A model generated the notes under the pieces. It was not told where the DNA came from. It searched no databases and was given only the letters and a program-made list of their open reading frames with translations. Position numbers and translations under genes: made by a program. 64,000 nucleotides of DNA from Daucus carota subsp. sativus (taxonomy: Eukaryota > Streptophyta > Magnoliopsida > Apiales > Apiaceae): positions 24,150,545 through 24,214,544 of the forward strand of contig NC_030386.2 of assembly GCF_001625215.2 (NCBI RefSeq). The letters run 5' to 3'. Numbering within the stretch: the first letter of the stretch is position 1; each line of letters starts with the position of its first letter. Of this stretch, positions 22,084-34,300 are shown piece by piece.

Positions 22084-25022
22084 CTACACATCTTCTGTGT
22101 GTGGGTTCTCAGAAGATTCAATAAGCGGCTCCTTGCTTACCACATCAACAGTTGGAGACTTTGCACGTCTCTTCTCTGGATACAGCACATAATGTTGCAC
22201 GATGAAGAGAATGTCAAAGAAGATAGAGACCTGGTAATAATAGATTCACCAAAATAAATGCACTATATTAGTACAATACAGAAGAATCACTTGACACAAG
22301 TCTCCACTATATAAGCGTAATATCCTATTGAGCGGGATTCTTATCTAAAATCCTACTTAGTACTGGTTCTAAGATTATTTTTTTCACATCATTCTATAAA
22401 GACACGAAATTCAAAACATTGTAGATAAATTTATTTCAGATTATACAAATTTTGGAACCTCAAAATACAATTCTTTAATACAGATTAATAGGTTATACAT
22501 CTAATAACTGGTCAAGTTGTAGTTAAGTAACTCTATGGGTGATATATACAAGTAACATATAACTTTAGCTGTAAACAATCTTGGTTTTGGACACTAAATG
22601 ATGAATAATTAATCTTTTAATACCAATTTGTTGTGATACATTCGTCGTTTCGTTGTTAAGACTTAACAAGACACCACTTGGCACAACATATAAGACAGTA
22701 CAGCAAGGCACAACATATAATACAGTAATTAGCAAGAATAGCTCAAAAGAACATATATACACAAAGATGAGGATACTATTTAATATTTACTGGTAGTACA
22801 GACAAGGCAAACCACTAAAAATCAGAGTCACAGTGAATACTTGAAAGTACAAAATCACTCACCAAAGATAGCAATGTCTTCCCTATATTTCCGTAAAAGT
22901 TCACCCATGAATCTGGAAAGATAAGAAAACCAAGTATACACTGATATAAGTTCAGATGCCAACTGTGTGTCTTTTCAGGAAACCTCATAAGCTGAGGAAA
23001 AAGGAACTTACTTTGATCTATAGATTGCACAGCCATCTGCCCATAATTGGTCAATCCTCCAAGTAAATCAAGCAATATATTGCCAATGCTAAATCCAATA
23101 GTGCTCTTGCGACGGAAGTTCATAATTGCCTGTATTCATTGTCATATAGTAAAATACACTCAAGCTCTTCTTAATATGTGAAAATTGCTTACTATACTAT
23201 GTATAAAGAAGTAAAAGGCATATAGCCTACAGATTTAACACACTATGAAATATTAACCAAACTAGGGCGGTATAAGGAACCTTGACTGTAGGAGGCTTCT
23301 GTTATTTAATGTCATACTTGTATTCTGATAGACAATTCTAACTGGTGGATGTAAACATTACCATAATATTAAAAGACCATATTTATTGATTGTATCCCTA
23401 ACAAAAAATGCATACTTTAGATACCCGATGTTGCAGATGATAAAACATCAGAAAGATGTGACAACATAATATTTAAATCACTGCAATTTGTAGTGGAAGC
23501 ATGCACCATCAGAATACTATAGTTAAAGATGCTCAGAAAGAAAATTTTGAGCAGATTCATGATAAGGAAAACAGTATATAATTGTTTAAAAGTGTCAACA
23601 ATCACCTGCGGAATATATTTGACAACAGTCATGATCACTTGTATTGTGCTGCAATTTTGATTGAGAGAACACAATATTAGAAAATAAGATATACAATTAA
23701 TATAGTATGCATCAAAATTTTAAAACTGCATACTGCATAGGTAATCGAGGTATGTAATATTTAGCATGTGACATTATATTGTAAAAATATCACACAATAT
23801 ATCACAGAGTGCAAAAACAATCCACAAAGTGCAAGCATATGTGTAGGTTTTTATTGGATTTGCAGGAATATGTATCATACCTGAAACAGGATATCAGCCA
23901 GAGCCAGGAATGATGTGGTAAAGCTATGAACACACAAATAATAGCACCCAACCAAGCAGCAGAAACTATTCCAAGACAAATCTTTGACACCTTTTGGAGT
24001 CCCCTCTGTAAATACCACCAAAACGAGTGTTTATGTAAGCTTCTACGCTCATACTCAATATATGCTCTCTTGTACATGTTAATCAAATTTACTCATATTG
24101 TACTTAATATTTTGACAATGCCATTTTTACTGTTCAAAAGTAATAATTACAGAATAAGATGCTCACATCATATATTGCAATTTGGAATAAAGTAATCACG
24201 GTGAGTAACACAGCATGGATCGAGAAAGCTACATCATTTGCAGCAACCGGTATCAGCTGCATTTAAAGAAAGAAAAACTAAAGAGTTAGTATTAATAGAT
24301 ATTATTTGTTACCAACTTCGCTCTTTCACAGTAAGTACATCATTAAAGACTTCTTATACCACGTGACTAGCTTCATTTGCACTTATCAAAGTAATCTCAC
24401 TACGATGAAGTTTCAATACAAGTAGAAACAGAATTAGTAGAAAATATAAGAGTGACCAGACAAATGACTAGATGCAATCACCATACGTTTCTCTTACCAG
24501 CCAATTATGTACAATGGTTTAATCTAAGTTATATACCGTCTGCAACCGAAAAATCAACTCTTTTAAAAAAAAAAACAGAGTTGCAGATAAAACTCATATC
24601 TGTAACATTTTCTTAGAAACCTGATACAAGGACTACAATTTTAAACACCCTCAAGCAGACATAAAAAGAGGATAGTTTCGAAAGAAATGAACCTCATCAC
24701 GGCCATACTTGCGACGATACTGCTCCTGAATAGTAGTACTAAAGAACAGAGAAGCATTGTATATAAGATAGGTAGAATGCTTAGTCAAATTAAGCACCAC
24801 AAAATCAAAATTCAAGCCCACAACACTGCAAGAAAACAAAACCCCATCAACAAAAACAAATAAACAAAGATTAAATATGAATTGATCAACAAAAAGATTC
24901 TACCTTTTTCTTCGAAAATTCAAGAAAACTTGAGGGTAGAAGCTGATGGACCAAGAAACAAAAGCAACCCAACCAAACACAGTGTACAAGATCTCCAGAT
25001 GAAATGAGTTCCAAGCTGCCAT
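22084..25022 (-). CDS. Cystinosin homologue (PQ-loop cystine transporter)
   Basis: A seven-helix membrane protein of the lysosomal cystine transporter family; in plants it would export cystine or a similar solute from the vacuole, with proton coupling (family knowledge). Eight exons on the minus strand, in transcript order: 25022-24904, 24825-24693, 24256-24167, 24005-23881, 23648-23606, 23129-23012, 22912-22863, 22230-22084. They total 825 nt, 274 residues. The start is [20 protein letters not shown]. The first PQ motif is SISFYPQ (P30-Q31), followed by [20 protein letters not shown]. The second is VVKYIPQ (P169-Q170), followed by [20 protein letters not shown]. The tail is hydrophilic ([16 protein letters not shown]). 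The gene is convergent with the WVD2-like gene. Confidence 0.93.
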
Positions 25023-25344
25023 GGTGGGTTGTTTTAAGTATCAAGAATGTATGTATGTATCAGTGTTTGTGTGCATACATATATATATAGATAGATATAG
25101 AGAGAGATGGGGGAGTGTTGGATTGGGTTTTGTTTTCGAAACGAGAATTGAATTGTGGGGGTATCAGAAAATAAATTTGCAGCGAAAATCAGAGATTTGA
25201 CTTTTGGGTTGTATCATCGTATCGTGTTCTTGTACAACACCCCATGAATTTGGCCCATAATCTCGTCTTTATTCGCCCACTTCTTTTCTCTCTCGCAAAA
25301 TGTAAGATATCCAATTTTTTTCCTAATCTGACAATATTCGGTTA
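25023..25344. other. Promoter region of the cystinosin gene
   Basis: Upstream of the minus-strand start. It includes a TA/GATA microsatellite (about 25076-25110) in the probable leader or core promoter. Confidence 0.45.
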
Positions 25345-25352
25345 CTTATGTT

Positions 25353-25615
25353 TAGTGTTGGAAATATCATACACGAATCGAATCCGACTCGAACCCGCAA
25401 CCCGATTTACTGAGATAAAATTCGAAAATGATCCGAAAATCACCCGTTTGACACGAAATGGACCCGACATGACCGGAAATTGGAATTTCATTTCTAATAA
25501 TTTCAATTTTCAGTTTTATTCAATTTTAAGTGATTTTAGCTTGATCCGAAATCGACTCGAAATCGACCCGATTTTTAACACGAACACGACCTGTTACCCG
25601 AAACTGCCACCCCTA
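25353..25615. mobile_element. Short hAT-like element with CGA/CCCGA motifs
   Basis: A 263-bp element with a perfect 8-bp TSD CTTATGTT (25345-25352 and 25616-25623). Ends are TAGTGTTGGAAAT and the reverse complement of TAGGGGTGGCAGTTTCGG, an imperfect TIR. Subterminal sequence is rich in CGACCCGA/TCCGAAAATC-type words. The 142-codon frame across it is an artefact. Confidence 0.85.
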
Positions 25616-25623
25616 CTTATGTT

Positions 25624-26615
25624 TATAATAATAACAATACTATTTATATATATATATAAATTATCTAATTAAACGAAAATTTGGGAAACTTCATATTTTT
25701 CTTCTCTTTTTTCAGAATTATGACTTATAGTATATATGTACTCTATTTATTTATTTATTTTAAAAATTAATTATACCAAAAAATTATAATATCGAATATA
25801 ACTTTTATCTTTAATCAAGCTAATTACATGTTGAATTGATTCATCAATTATGATAGTAAATTTAACTAATAAATAATTACTATATATGAAAATTTATCAT
25901 ATTTATCTTCTTCAATCAGCATAGAGGGGTTGCCCTCCGGATTTTAAACCCGGTTTCTGGATTTATAAGTTAGAAACATTTTTTCATACGGTTTGCGTAA
26001 AAAGTGAGAATTACCTATAAAAAAACTAAGAATACCAGCTTTTGTTTCATGACTTTTACTTCTTTGCAAACACTTTAATCGGTTTTAAATCTTAACTAAT
26101 TTTTAACTTCTATTCGCTTTTTTTACTTAAAGCAAGAAGTACTTATTTTAACCTCACACAAACGGTCCAATTTAAAATTACTCATAAGTCATACCTCTCA
26201 AATTAGATAAGTTAGGTGTTTTGGACAAGCAACTTAAAATTTATTTTTTAAAATTTATTTTTTAATTATTTTAAAAGTAAAAATTTCATATATTTGTTAT
26301 TTATATATATAGCATTTAAGTATAAATTATGTAATATGTTGCCGATTTTTATCAAAAAAAGAAAAGAAAACTATGTTACCGGCGGTTCTTAATTTATCTG
26401 TCCATATCACCAATTCACCATACTCATCTAATCTAAGGTGACACGAATATATTAACATAAATGTGAACAAGAAGTTATAATAAATTCATATGAAATATAT
26501 TAATTATAAAAGTTATATCAAAATAGATATAAAGTAGATATCATGTAATATATATAAATGTTAAATTGGTTAAGATATTAAGTTAAAAGCATGCCTTGCT
26601 AATTTTGTTTAATAA
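25624..26615. other. AT-rich spacer with a dispersed repeat
   Basis: About 26000-26172 is a copy of the AAGAAG/AAACGGTCC repeat family also seen near 12830-13075. The rest is AT-rich without genes. Confidence 0.45.
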
Positions 26616-27553
26616 CTAGCTTACAGCCCGTGCGAGGCACGAGAGCTTTTTAATTATTTATAAATTTTTTTAAATATATTTTAAATGGTGTAAGAAAATT
26701 AATTTATAAATAATAAATTAAAATTGTATGTATCATGCCAAAGTATTAAATTCTTTCTATCAAATTTTAAATTATTTTAATTAGAATACGTGACGCCAAC
26801 TCCTATTAGATTATATATATATAAATATATTTTATATTAGAATTATTATAATGTGATTTAAATATTTTTCTAAAACTTTTTACGGTTCTAGATTAAAATT
26901 GATAAACATAATTTGTTTTGAATGAAGAAGATGAATCGTAAACATGCAATAAGATGGTAGAATTTGTTTTGGATTAAGAAAAAGTTTTTGTATTCGTTCT
27001 AACATAAATCGGACTTATTAATTTTAAAATATATTAGATAAAATAATTTTGTGACGGTGCGATTTATATGATTTCTACAAATAAAACTGGTAGAAAAAAT
27101 TTATTTTGGATTAAAAAAAAAATCATAAACACGTGAAAGACAAAATTTGTTTTGAATTCAGAAAATGAATTATAAACATGCAAGTAGATATCTGTTGTCT
27201 TATGGAACGTAAGTTAATTTTCTTCTAATCTAATGGTGCTTATTTGTTCAATATACGATCCGATGGATAAAAATAATTTTGTGACGGTTTATACGATTCT
27301 ACAATTAAAATTGGCAAGAAATATTTATTTTGGATTAAAAAAAAACCAAAAACACATGAAAGACAGAATTTGTTTTGGACTCATAAAAAGAATTATAAAC
27401 ATGCAAGTAGATATCAATTTCCTTATAAAATATAATTTAATTCTTTTCTAATCCAACGGTGCTTATTTGTTTAATATACGATCTAACGGATGATAAGTTT
27501 TTGATCCATAAAATTATACGTCCAAATTATCTCTCTTACGTTTATTATATATA
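26616..27553 (-). mobile_element. Helitron-like element (3' end clear, 5' end uncertain)
   Basis: Read on the minus strand, the 3' end is a hairpin CGTGC-CTC-GCACG (26629-26641) followed by CTAG at 26619-26616 and a host T, the standard Helitron terminus. The 5' end is probably near 27553, where TATATATAATAAACG-like sequence occurs on the minus strand, but I do not see a clean TC start. Inside, a unit of roughly 230 bp is tandemly duplicated (about 27040-27270 and 27271-27495). No Rep/helicase frame, so non-autonomous. Confidence 0.55.
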
Positions 27554-27984
27554 AGTAAGTATATAATAAGTAAAAGGCGCCAAGGCATCGTAAGATAGTG
27601 CGGAGATATGAATTTAAAAATGATTTTAAATTATTAATTCAACTGATAATTTTATATATTTTTTAGTAATCAATTTAATTTTATATTAAATATTTAAAAT
27701 ATTAATTCAATCTTATGCTTCTTTAGAGTACGGGTACATTAATTATGTTGCCAGCGTGCACGAGAGAGGTAACTATAAAATTCTAAACATATTTTGAAAA
27801 CAAAACGTGACTGAAAGAAAAGGGGGCGAAGCATGTTATACAAAACGACAACAAATATGCGTAGAATCTTGTTGAATAGTACTAGTATCTTATTTCACAA
27901 GATTACAAGAAATATAGAAGGAATATCTTATTCCATGAAGCGAAGGTTACAAACTTTTTTTAACTTAACGTTTCGTAACACATA
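27554..27984. other. AT-rich spacer
   Basis: No gene is supported. The 60-codon frame at 27833-28015 runs into a Stowaway element and is not called. Confidence 0.45.
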
Positions 27985-28190
27985 CTCCCTCTGCGACGTT
28001 CGACACGAATTTTAAAACGCATATAAAATATAGTTTTATAACATATTTTTAAATTTTTTATAAAACATGAATATTAAATTTTTATTCAGAAAAAAATTCA
28101 AAATAATTTATCAAACTACGTTTTATGAGAACATTATATTGTGTGTCGAGCCCCTGTCCTCCGTGTAAACAAATGAGGGGGGTGAGAGAG
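27985..28190. mobile_element. Degenerate Stowaway MITE
   Basis: The left end CTCCCTCTGCGAC and the right end GAGGGGGGTGAGAGAG are imperfect inverted repeats, flanked by TA at 27983-27984 and 28191-28192. Mutated ends suggest an older copy. Confidence 0.65.
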
Positions 28191-28573
28191 TACTACTAAT
28201 TTTAGAAAAAATTTGGTTAAATGACATATACTTCTTACATATATTAAAATGGGATTAGAAAAAAAATAATAAAATTACTGAATAGTTATTGATATAGGGT
28301 CATTTTCAAAAGAAAACCACTAGACAGAGAACCCGGTAACCCTTACTTTATTTTTTATATTAGTTAGGGTTCAGCAGTTGCACATGAAAATGTCTTATGT
28401 ATATATTATGTTTTTGAAATTATTTCTGAACACACACAATGATGAAAAAAATATATATTTAGATTTAGATCATAAAATATGTAAAATATAAGATTCTGCA
28501 ATGGAACCTTAGTAATTTTATGTTGTTATTTTAAACATTGATTCTCTATTGAGTACGATCTTGATATATATAT
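28191..28573. other. AT-rich flank of the MULE
   Basis: Nothing is recognised. The last nine bases (28565-28573, TATATATAT) are the left target site of the MULE. Confidence 0.4.
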
Positions 28574-28801
28574 CGGATTGTCTATCCTGTGCCCTCAGGG
28601 CACAGGTTAAGCTAGTTAAGATGCTCTCTTTTTCTGACCCAGCACCTTGTCCTCTCTCCTGTTCACGTCAAACTAAACATCATAATTAATACTTTCTCGA
28701 CTACCGTGTTTTTTTCTTAACCTTTTCAATTCTGAGAAACTTTCATTTAAAAATAAAATTATTAATAGATTTTTTTTGTTTTACAATAAGTAAAAATATT
28801 A
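28574..28801. repeat. Left TIR of the MULE
   Basis: Inverted copy of 32519-32744. It contains the outer palindrome CTGTGCCCTCAGGGCACAG, then GGTTAAGCTAGTTAAGATG, and runs inward to TTTTACAATAAGTAAAAATA. Confidence 0.9.
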
Positions 28802-29697
28802 ACTTAATTTATTTGGTTTTACTCTTTTTACATATTATAAATATATAAATAAAAATATATAATTTTATTATGTTCACTGCATTATATTTAAAATATAAAT
28901 TATTTGGAACTTGATAAACATGAGGTCAAAAAAATCACGTGTACTTCAATTTTACATTATCATTTATTTGATTTAACAAACATTTTACATATGCTAAAAA
29001 TATAAATATGTTATATGCAAATTTGAACAAAAAATAGCATATGAGAAATATAAGAAACATAAAATTAATAATATTTGTAGAATTTCAAACATTCAAGATA
29101 TTGTCATTACAGTAGATTTAACAATAACTAATATCATATATATAAATAACATAATATATTTTTATTTTACTTTAATATTCTTTACTCTTATTTTTATATT
29201 AAACTATATATTTATTTTAAAATATTAATTTATTTTATTTTTACTATACTTATTTTATTTAATAATAAAATAGTATAAAGTTTACAAGATCAACAATTTC
29301 TAATAACTTGTATAAAAATTTAACAAAGCACACATTTTTATAAAAATAGCAAACATCAGATTGAAAAGTAAAATTATGCATATCAATATCAATTGTCCTT
29401 TGATCTTCTGCGCGCCAAAAGTTTGAGATACCATCCTTCTCCGTCTCCTTGTTCCTTAATCACATTATTCACCTTATGATTTCATTCTTTAGTGCTTATA
29501 TACAGTGCTTATATCCAGAAACTCAAATCTAAGCAGAGTCACCGGTACTACATAGCAGGTATTAACACTAACTTTACTTCTTTGTAATTTTGTTAGTATT
29601 GTTAGTATACATAATGTGTGATGTAGGTATGATATGTGTATATACTCTTAAATAATTATATTTTGATTTAGTTTAATAATGATGCAGAGGTTATAAT

Positions 29698-32056
29698 ATG
29701 ATTGATTTGAATGAACTCCCCACTGATGATGGTGATGGTATTAGTTTTAATACATGTGGTGGAGAAATAGATGAACACCCTGTTGAAAATAATTTTGAGC
29801 CTTTTCTTGGTCAATCCTTTTCAAGTGAAGAAGAAGCTTGTAAATTTTATGAGATATATGCCAAAAGAAGTGGTTTTTCTGTTAGAAAAGGAAGATTCAC
29901 AACAAGTAAAAAGGATGGAAAAGTGAATAGGAGAGATTTTTTTTGTCATCGTGAGGGATTTCCTGATAAAAAGATTGTGGATGTGAATAAGAATCAAAGA
30001 AACAGAGAGTCTACACGGTGTGGATGTAAAGCCTCAATTCGAATACTCTTGAAAAGATCTTTTGAGATTTTTCCGGAAGAATGGCATGTTACCAGATTTG
30101 TTGTGGAACATAACCACAAATTATTGCCACCTGATCAAGTACGTTTTCTTCCATCTTACCGTGCAATATCAAAAGAAGATGAAGAGCAAATTTTATTATA
30201 TAAAGAAGCAGGGCTCTCTGTTAGACAAATAATGAGGGTGATGGAGTTGGAGAAAAATATGAGACACGGAGATCTTCCCTTTTTCCGTAAGGATGTTCAT
30301 AATTTCTTAGGAAAAATTCGTCAAAAAAATGGACAAAATGATGTGATGAGTCTTCTGGAGCAGTGTAAAGTGGAGAAAATTGAAAATCCAAATTTTCAAT
30401 ATAACTACACAGTTGATGAACAAAATAGGTTGGAGCATATTTTATGGGTACCTGCATATTGCTTCAATGGCTACAAAAAGTATGGAGATGCTGTGGCATT
30501 TGACACAACATATAAGGTAAATTATTATGACATGCCTTTTGGCATATTTGTTGGAATTGACAATCATGGAAGAACAATATTATTTGGTTGTGCTCTGCTC
30601 AGGAATGAAACCCTGGACACATTTCAATGGCTGATGAAGGTACAAAATTTATTTGTAATAATTATATATATGACTATATATATATTTGTTTATAGTAATA
30701 ATATTTTATATTCATAAATTTATATAGTTGCACATATATAAATTTTAATATGTTTAAATTTATTATTGTTTTGGTTGACAGACTTTTGTTACACTCATGA
30801 GAAAGCCTCCTCAGACTATCATTACAGATCAAGATGCATGTATTAAACAAGCTATCAAAGTTGAAATGCCATTCACTAAGCATGCATTTTGTATTTGGCA
30901 TATCACCTCAAAATTTAGTAGCTGGTTTACCTCAATTCTCAGGGAGAAATATTTTACTTGGTGTGGTGAGTTTTATAAGCTTTATAAGTTGGATAATATT
31001 GAAGATTTTGAACATGATTGGCCTGAGATAATTTCAAAGTATAATCTGCAAGAAAATAAGCATATCAAAGGGTTGTATGAAGTGAAAGAATTTTGGGTAC
31101 CATCCTATCTCCGTGGATATTTTTTTGGTGGCATGACAACTACAGGGAGATCTGAAAGTATAAATAGTTTTGTAAAAGGTTTTACAAATTCTCGCTCAAG
31201 TTTGACTCAACTTATGAAACAAGTAGGTTGTTTTACTTAAAAGTCATGTATATTATTTTAATTTATTGTGTTTTAAATTTATTGATTTTAATATTTAATT
31301 CTATAGGTTGATCTTGCTATTGAAGATATTGGACAGAGTAACCTACATCACACCATGTTGGATACTTACAGAGGTTCATCTTTAAGAACGTTGTCACCTT
31401 TGGAGGAGCAAGTGTATAATCTCTTCACAAAATTTTCTTTCAAAAAATTTCAAGAACAGTTTGAACGGGCAACTCTGTACCAGGTATCTAAATTGACCCC
31501 ATCCATTTTTAAGGTGAAGTATTACAAATATTTACATTCACAGACACATGAGGTAATATGCGAGAATGATGTAGTGAGTTGCAGTTGCAAAAATTTTGAA
31601 TTTTGGGGAATTATTTGTCGTCACATATTGAGTATGTTTCTCCATGAAGATCATTTTCAAATTTCTGTTAAGTATTTGCCATTACGTTGGTGTCGTGATG
31701 AATTTCAAGATGGCATGAGTGATCATTATACTTGTGAGACTATTCCTGAGAATTTTTATCCATGTGGAGAGGAAATAGCTGTTGAGGAAGAAGGTATGAG
31801 ACGTGATCCTGCAGAAATTGTTCAGTGCCCTCCAACTTCCATCACAAAGGGACGTCCCAAGAAAGGAAGAATGAAAAGTGGAAAAGAGCTGGCCAAAAAA
31901 TCTAAAAGATGTAGCTACTGTAAGATAGTTGGTCATAATGTTACAACTTGTCCAGAAAGGGGAAATTTTAGTGTGAATCATGAGGCAAAAAGGAAGAAAA
32001 ATCAAGAAGACAAAAACTCCAGCAGCATAAATCCTATTTTGTGCTTGAAAATCTAG
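29698..32056 (+). CDS. FAR1/FHY3-type MULE transposase
   Basis: A 710-residue protein from exons 29698-30639, 30782-31222 and 31307-32056. Domain order: FAR1 DNA-binding domain (about residues 46-142; EEEACKFYEIYAKRSGF, zinc-ligand candidates C83, C108, C110, H138, H140); DDE/MULE transposase core with D269 in VAFDTTYK, D330 in IITDQD and E439 in GRSESINSF, and the CxxH-like FCIWH; SWIM zinc finger C553, C555, C565, H567; and a C-terminal CCHC knuckle C663, C666, H671, C676. It would bind the TIRs and cut and join the element ends. FAR1/FHY3 light-signalling factors share this architecture, but here the gene lies inside matched TIRs, so transposase is the better call. No internal stop was seen. 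Confidence 0.9.
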
Positions 32057-32518
32057 AGATCTTGTTAAATTTATTGTAATGACTATGTCTTGAATCTTTG
32101 AAATTCTAATATTAAATTAATGTTTCTTATATTTCTTAAAAGTGCTATTGTTTATTTATTTTTTTGTTTAAATTTGCATATGCTTACATATTATTAATGT
32201 TAGATAATTTCTCTATAATTTAAATAAAATACGTGTATTCACAATAACATATTTATATAAAGATGATATATTAACTTCAAAAATAATTATTACAATATAT
32301 TATATTAAATTATATATTAAAATGTCCAACTGCAAAATTTAAAATGTGTCGTGGTGTTTAACATGAAATATAGAATATATTACAATATACATTGATATTT
32401 GAAAATTGAAAATATTATAATATATTAAAATATAATAATTTATTATTTTATTTATATCTCTGTTATAAAATATCAGAAATATTTTTACTTATTATAAAAT
32501 ATCATTAATAAAGTAGAA

Positions 32519-32744
32519 ATATTTTTACTTATTGTAAAACAAAAAAAATCTATTAATAATTTTATTTTTAAATGAAAGTTTCTCAGAATTGAAAAGGTTA
32601 AGAAAAAAACACAGTAGTCGAGAAAGTATTAATTATGATGTTTAGTTTGACGTGAACAGGAGAGAGGACAAGGTGGTGGGCCAGAAAAAGATAACATCTT
32701 AACTAGCTTAACCTGTGCCCTGAGGGCACAGGATAGACAATCCG
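32519..32744. repeat. Right TIR of the MULE
   Basis: Inverted copy of 28574-28801, ending GGGCACAGGATAGACAATCC plus G. About 460 bp of AT-rich non-coding sequence separates it from the transposase stop. Confidence 0.9.
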
Positions 32745-32753
32745 TATATAGAT

Positions 32754-34300
32754 TTATTTAACATAACATAATATTTCTTTATGATCAATACTAAAAACAA
32801 TTAACTTTTGCAGTCCTGGACACTTGAACATGAATCATTCCAATCATCCAGCTGCACATCAATTGTCGATTAATCTCAAGAACTTCTTCGTAAATTGTGT
32901 TATTCATTTGAGCGCTCGAGACCTAAACCATTCTTAGGAGTAACCTTTTATGTGAGGAGTTTTTACTGGTTTTCTCCAGTGGAAAGTCCCAATCCGTTTA
33001 TTTTCTTTCATTTTCGTTGATTTCTTTGAATAAAATCAAATTTATTTGGATATTTGTGTCTCTCCTTTTGAAGTGTGTTTGTTTGTCTCTCCTTTTGAAG
33101 TGTTTGATCGTATTTCTGTTTAAAATGTTTGGACTTATTCGATGTGGGTTTTGTTGAAAATCAGCCTATGTTTAGAAAATTGGTTATATGTACACGTATC
33201 AAAGTCGTTGAGTACATGTGCGAGTTCCATAGTGTTCGACTTGAAGCTATAATTTGTTTGCTGGCTGATGATACATTGTTTTTAACTTTTAAATACGAAG
33301 TAATATTCTATACTTGTCATTTCCTAAATTTGGCAGTGAATTATTCGAAGAAAAAGACTGTTTATTAGGAAAAAGAAAATAATAATATAAGAAAAGGGAG
33401 GAGTTTTTAACATATTCATCCAATTTAATTCTAGTTATGTTTCAGGGAATCAAATTTTTACATGCCCAGGATCGATGGGGTCATGTAAGATCAAGATCCA
33501 AGTGGACACCTATAGTAAAACCACTCGTATCGTCGTGATCTTCTCTTGAATTCCTAAAACTTCTGCCGTTCCATTCCCGCATGGACATAGAAGTCGTCGA
33601 TGTCTTGATTGTGCTACCGAATGCTCTGTGGAAGTCGGAACAGGAGATCGCTCATCTTGAGTTGGACTTACTACTCAGATAATTTCAACACTTATACGCT
33701 CCGCACTTGGCTACCCAGTTCAATTTAAATAATAATTTTTTTAATTGACTAAAATGTGTGTTTATTCAATCGAGATTTAATATAATCTAGATTTTAGATT
33801 ATTTATAAATATATGAAATATTTAGTTATAATATAACATATTTCAAATTCTATGACAATTCATCATAGAATTATGTTATTTTGTATTCTCTAAACTGATG
33901 CAATTCAATAAATTTCATAATGTGTTTTACTTTAAAAATATTTGTAAAATGTTCTGAGACTTTTTTATGTTAAGATGCAACAATAAATCAACTCTGTGCG
34001 GCTCAATATATAATCAAAATCAATTATATATATATTTTCAATTTTTTGGAACAATTATTTTAGCCGAGACCTTTTAATTTTTTAATAACAAAAAGTAATT
34101 ACAGAGTATCTAGAAAATAACACATCTTATATGAAACATAGACTTCAATTCGATAAAAAGTTATACTCTTTATAATAAAACACATAACTTTTTTTTACCT
34201 CGTTCCCAAATTTTTTTACTTTCGAGTTGAAAAATATTCCTGAAAAAATTGTGTTTCCTCAGAAAACCTTATATCCCCAAATCGTGAATTCACGGTCAAA
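32754..34300. other. Spacer between MULE and uncharacterised gene
   Basis: Mixed AT-rich DNA with no supported gene. The 79-codon frame at 33129-33368 has no recognisable domain. No bounded repeat is seen. Confidence 0.45.

Larger units (their letters stand above)
28574..32744 (+). mobile_element. Potentially autonomous Mutator-like element with FAR1-type transposase
   Basis: A 4171-bp element. Both ends carry nearly identical inverted repeats (28574-28801 and 32519-32744); I count five mismatches over about 227 bp. The outermost sequence CGGATTGTCTATCC leads into the palindrome CTGTGCCCTCAGGGCACAG at each end. The flanks TATATATAT (28565-28573) and TATATAGAT (32745-32753) match in 8 of 9 positions, a plausible 9-bp TSD in AT-rich DNA. 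The interior holds a transposase gene with no premature stop. High TIR identity plus an open gene suggest a young and perhaps still mobile element. Confidence 0.88.

Noticed and set aside
29698-32056. FHY3/FAR1-like transcription factor
   Set aside because: The domain order would fit, but the gene lies between nearly identical TIRs, so a transposase is more likely.
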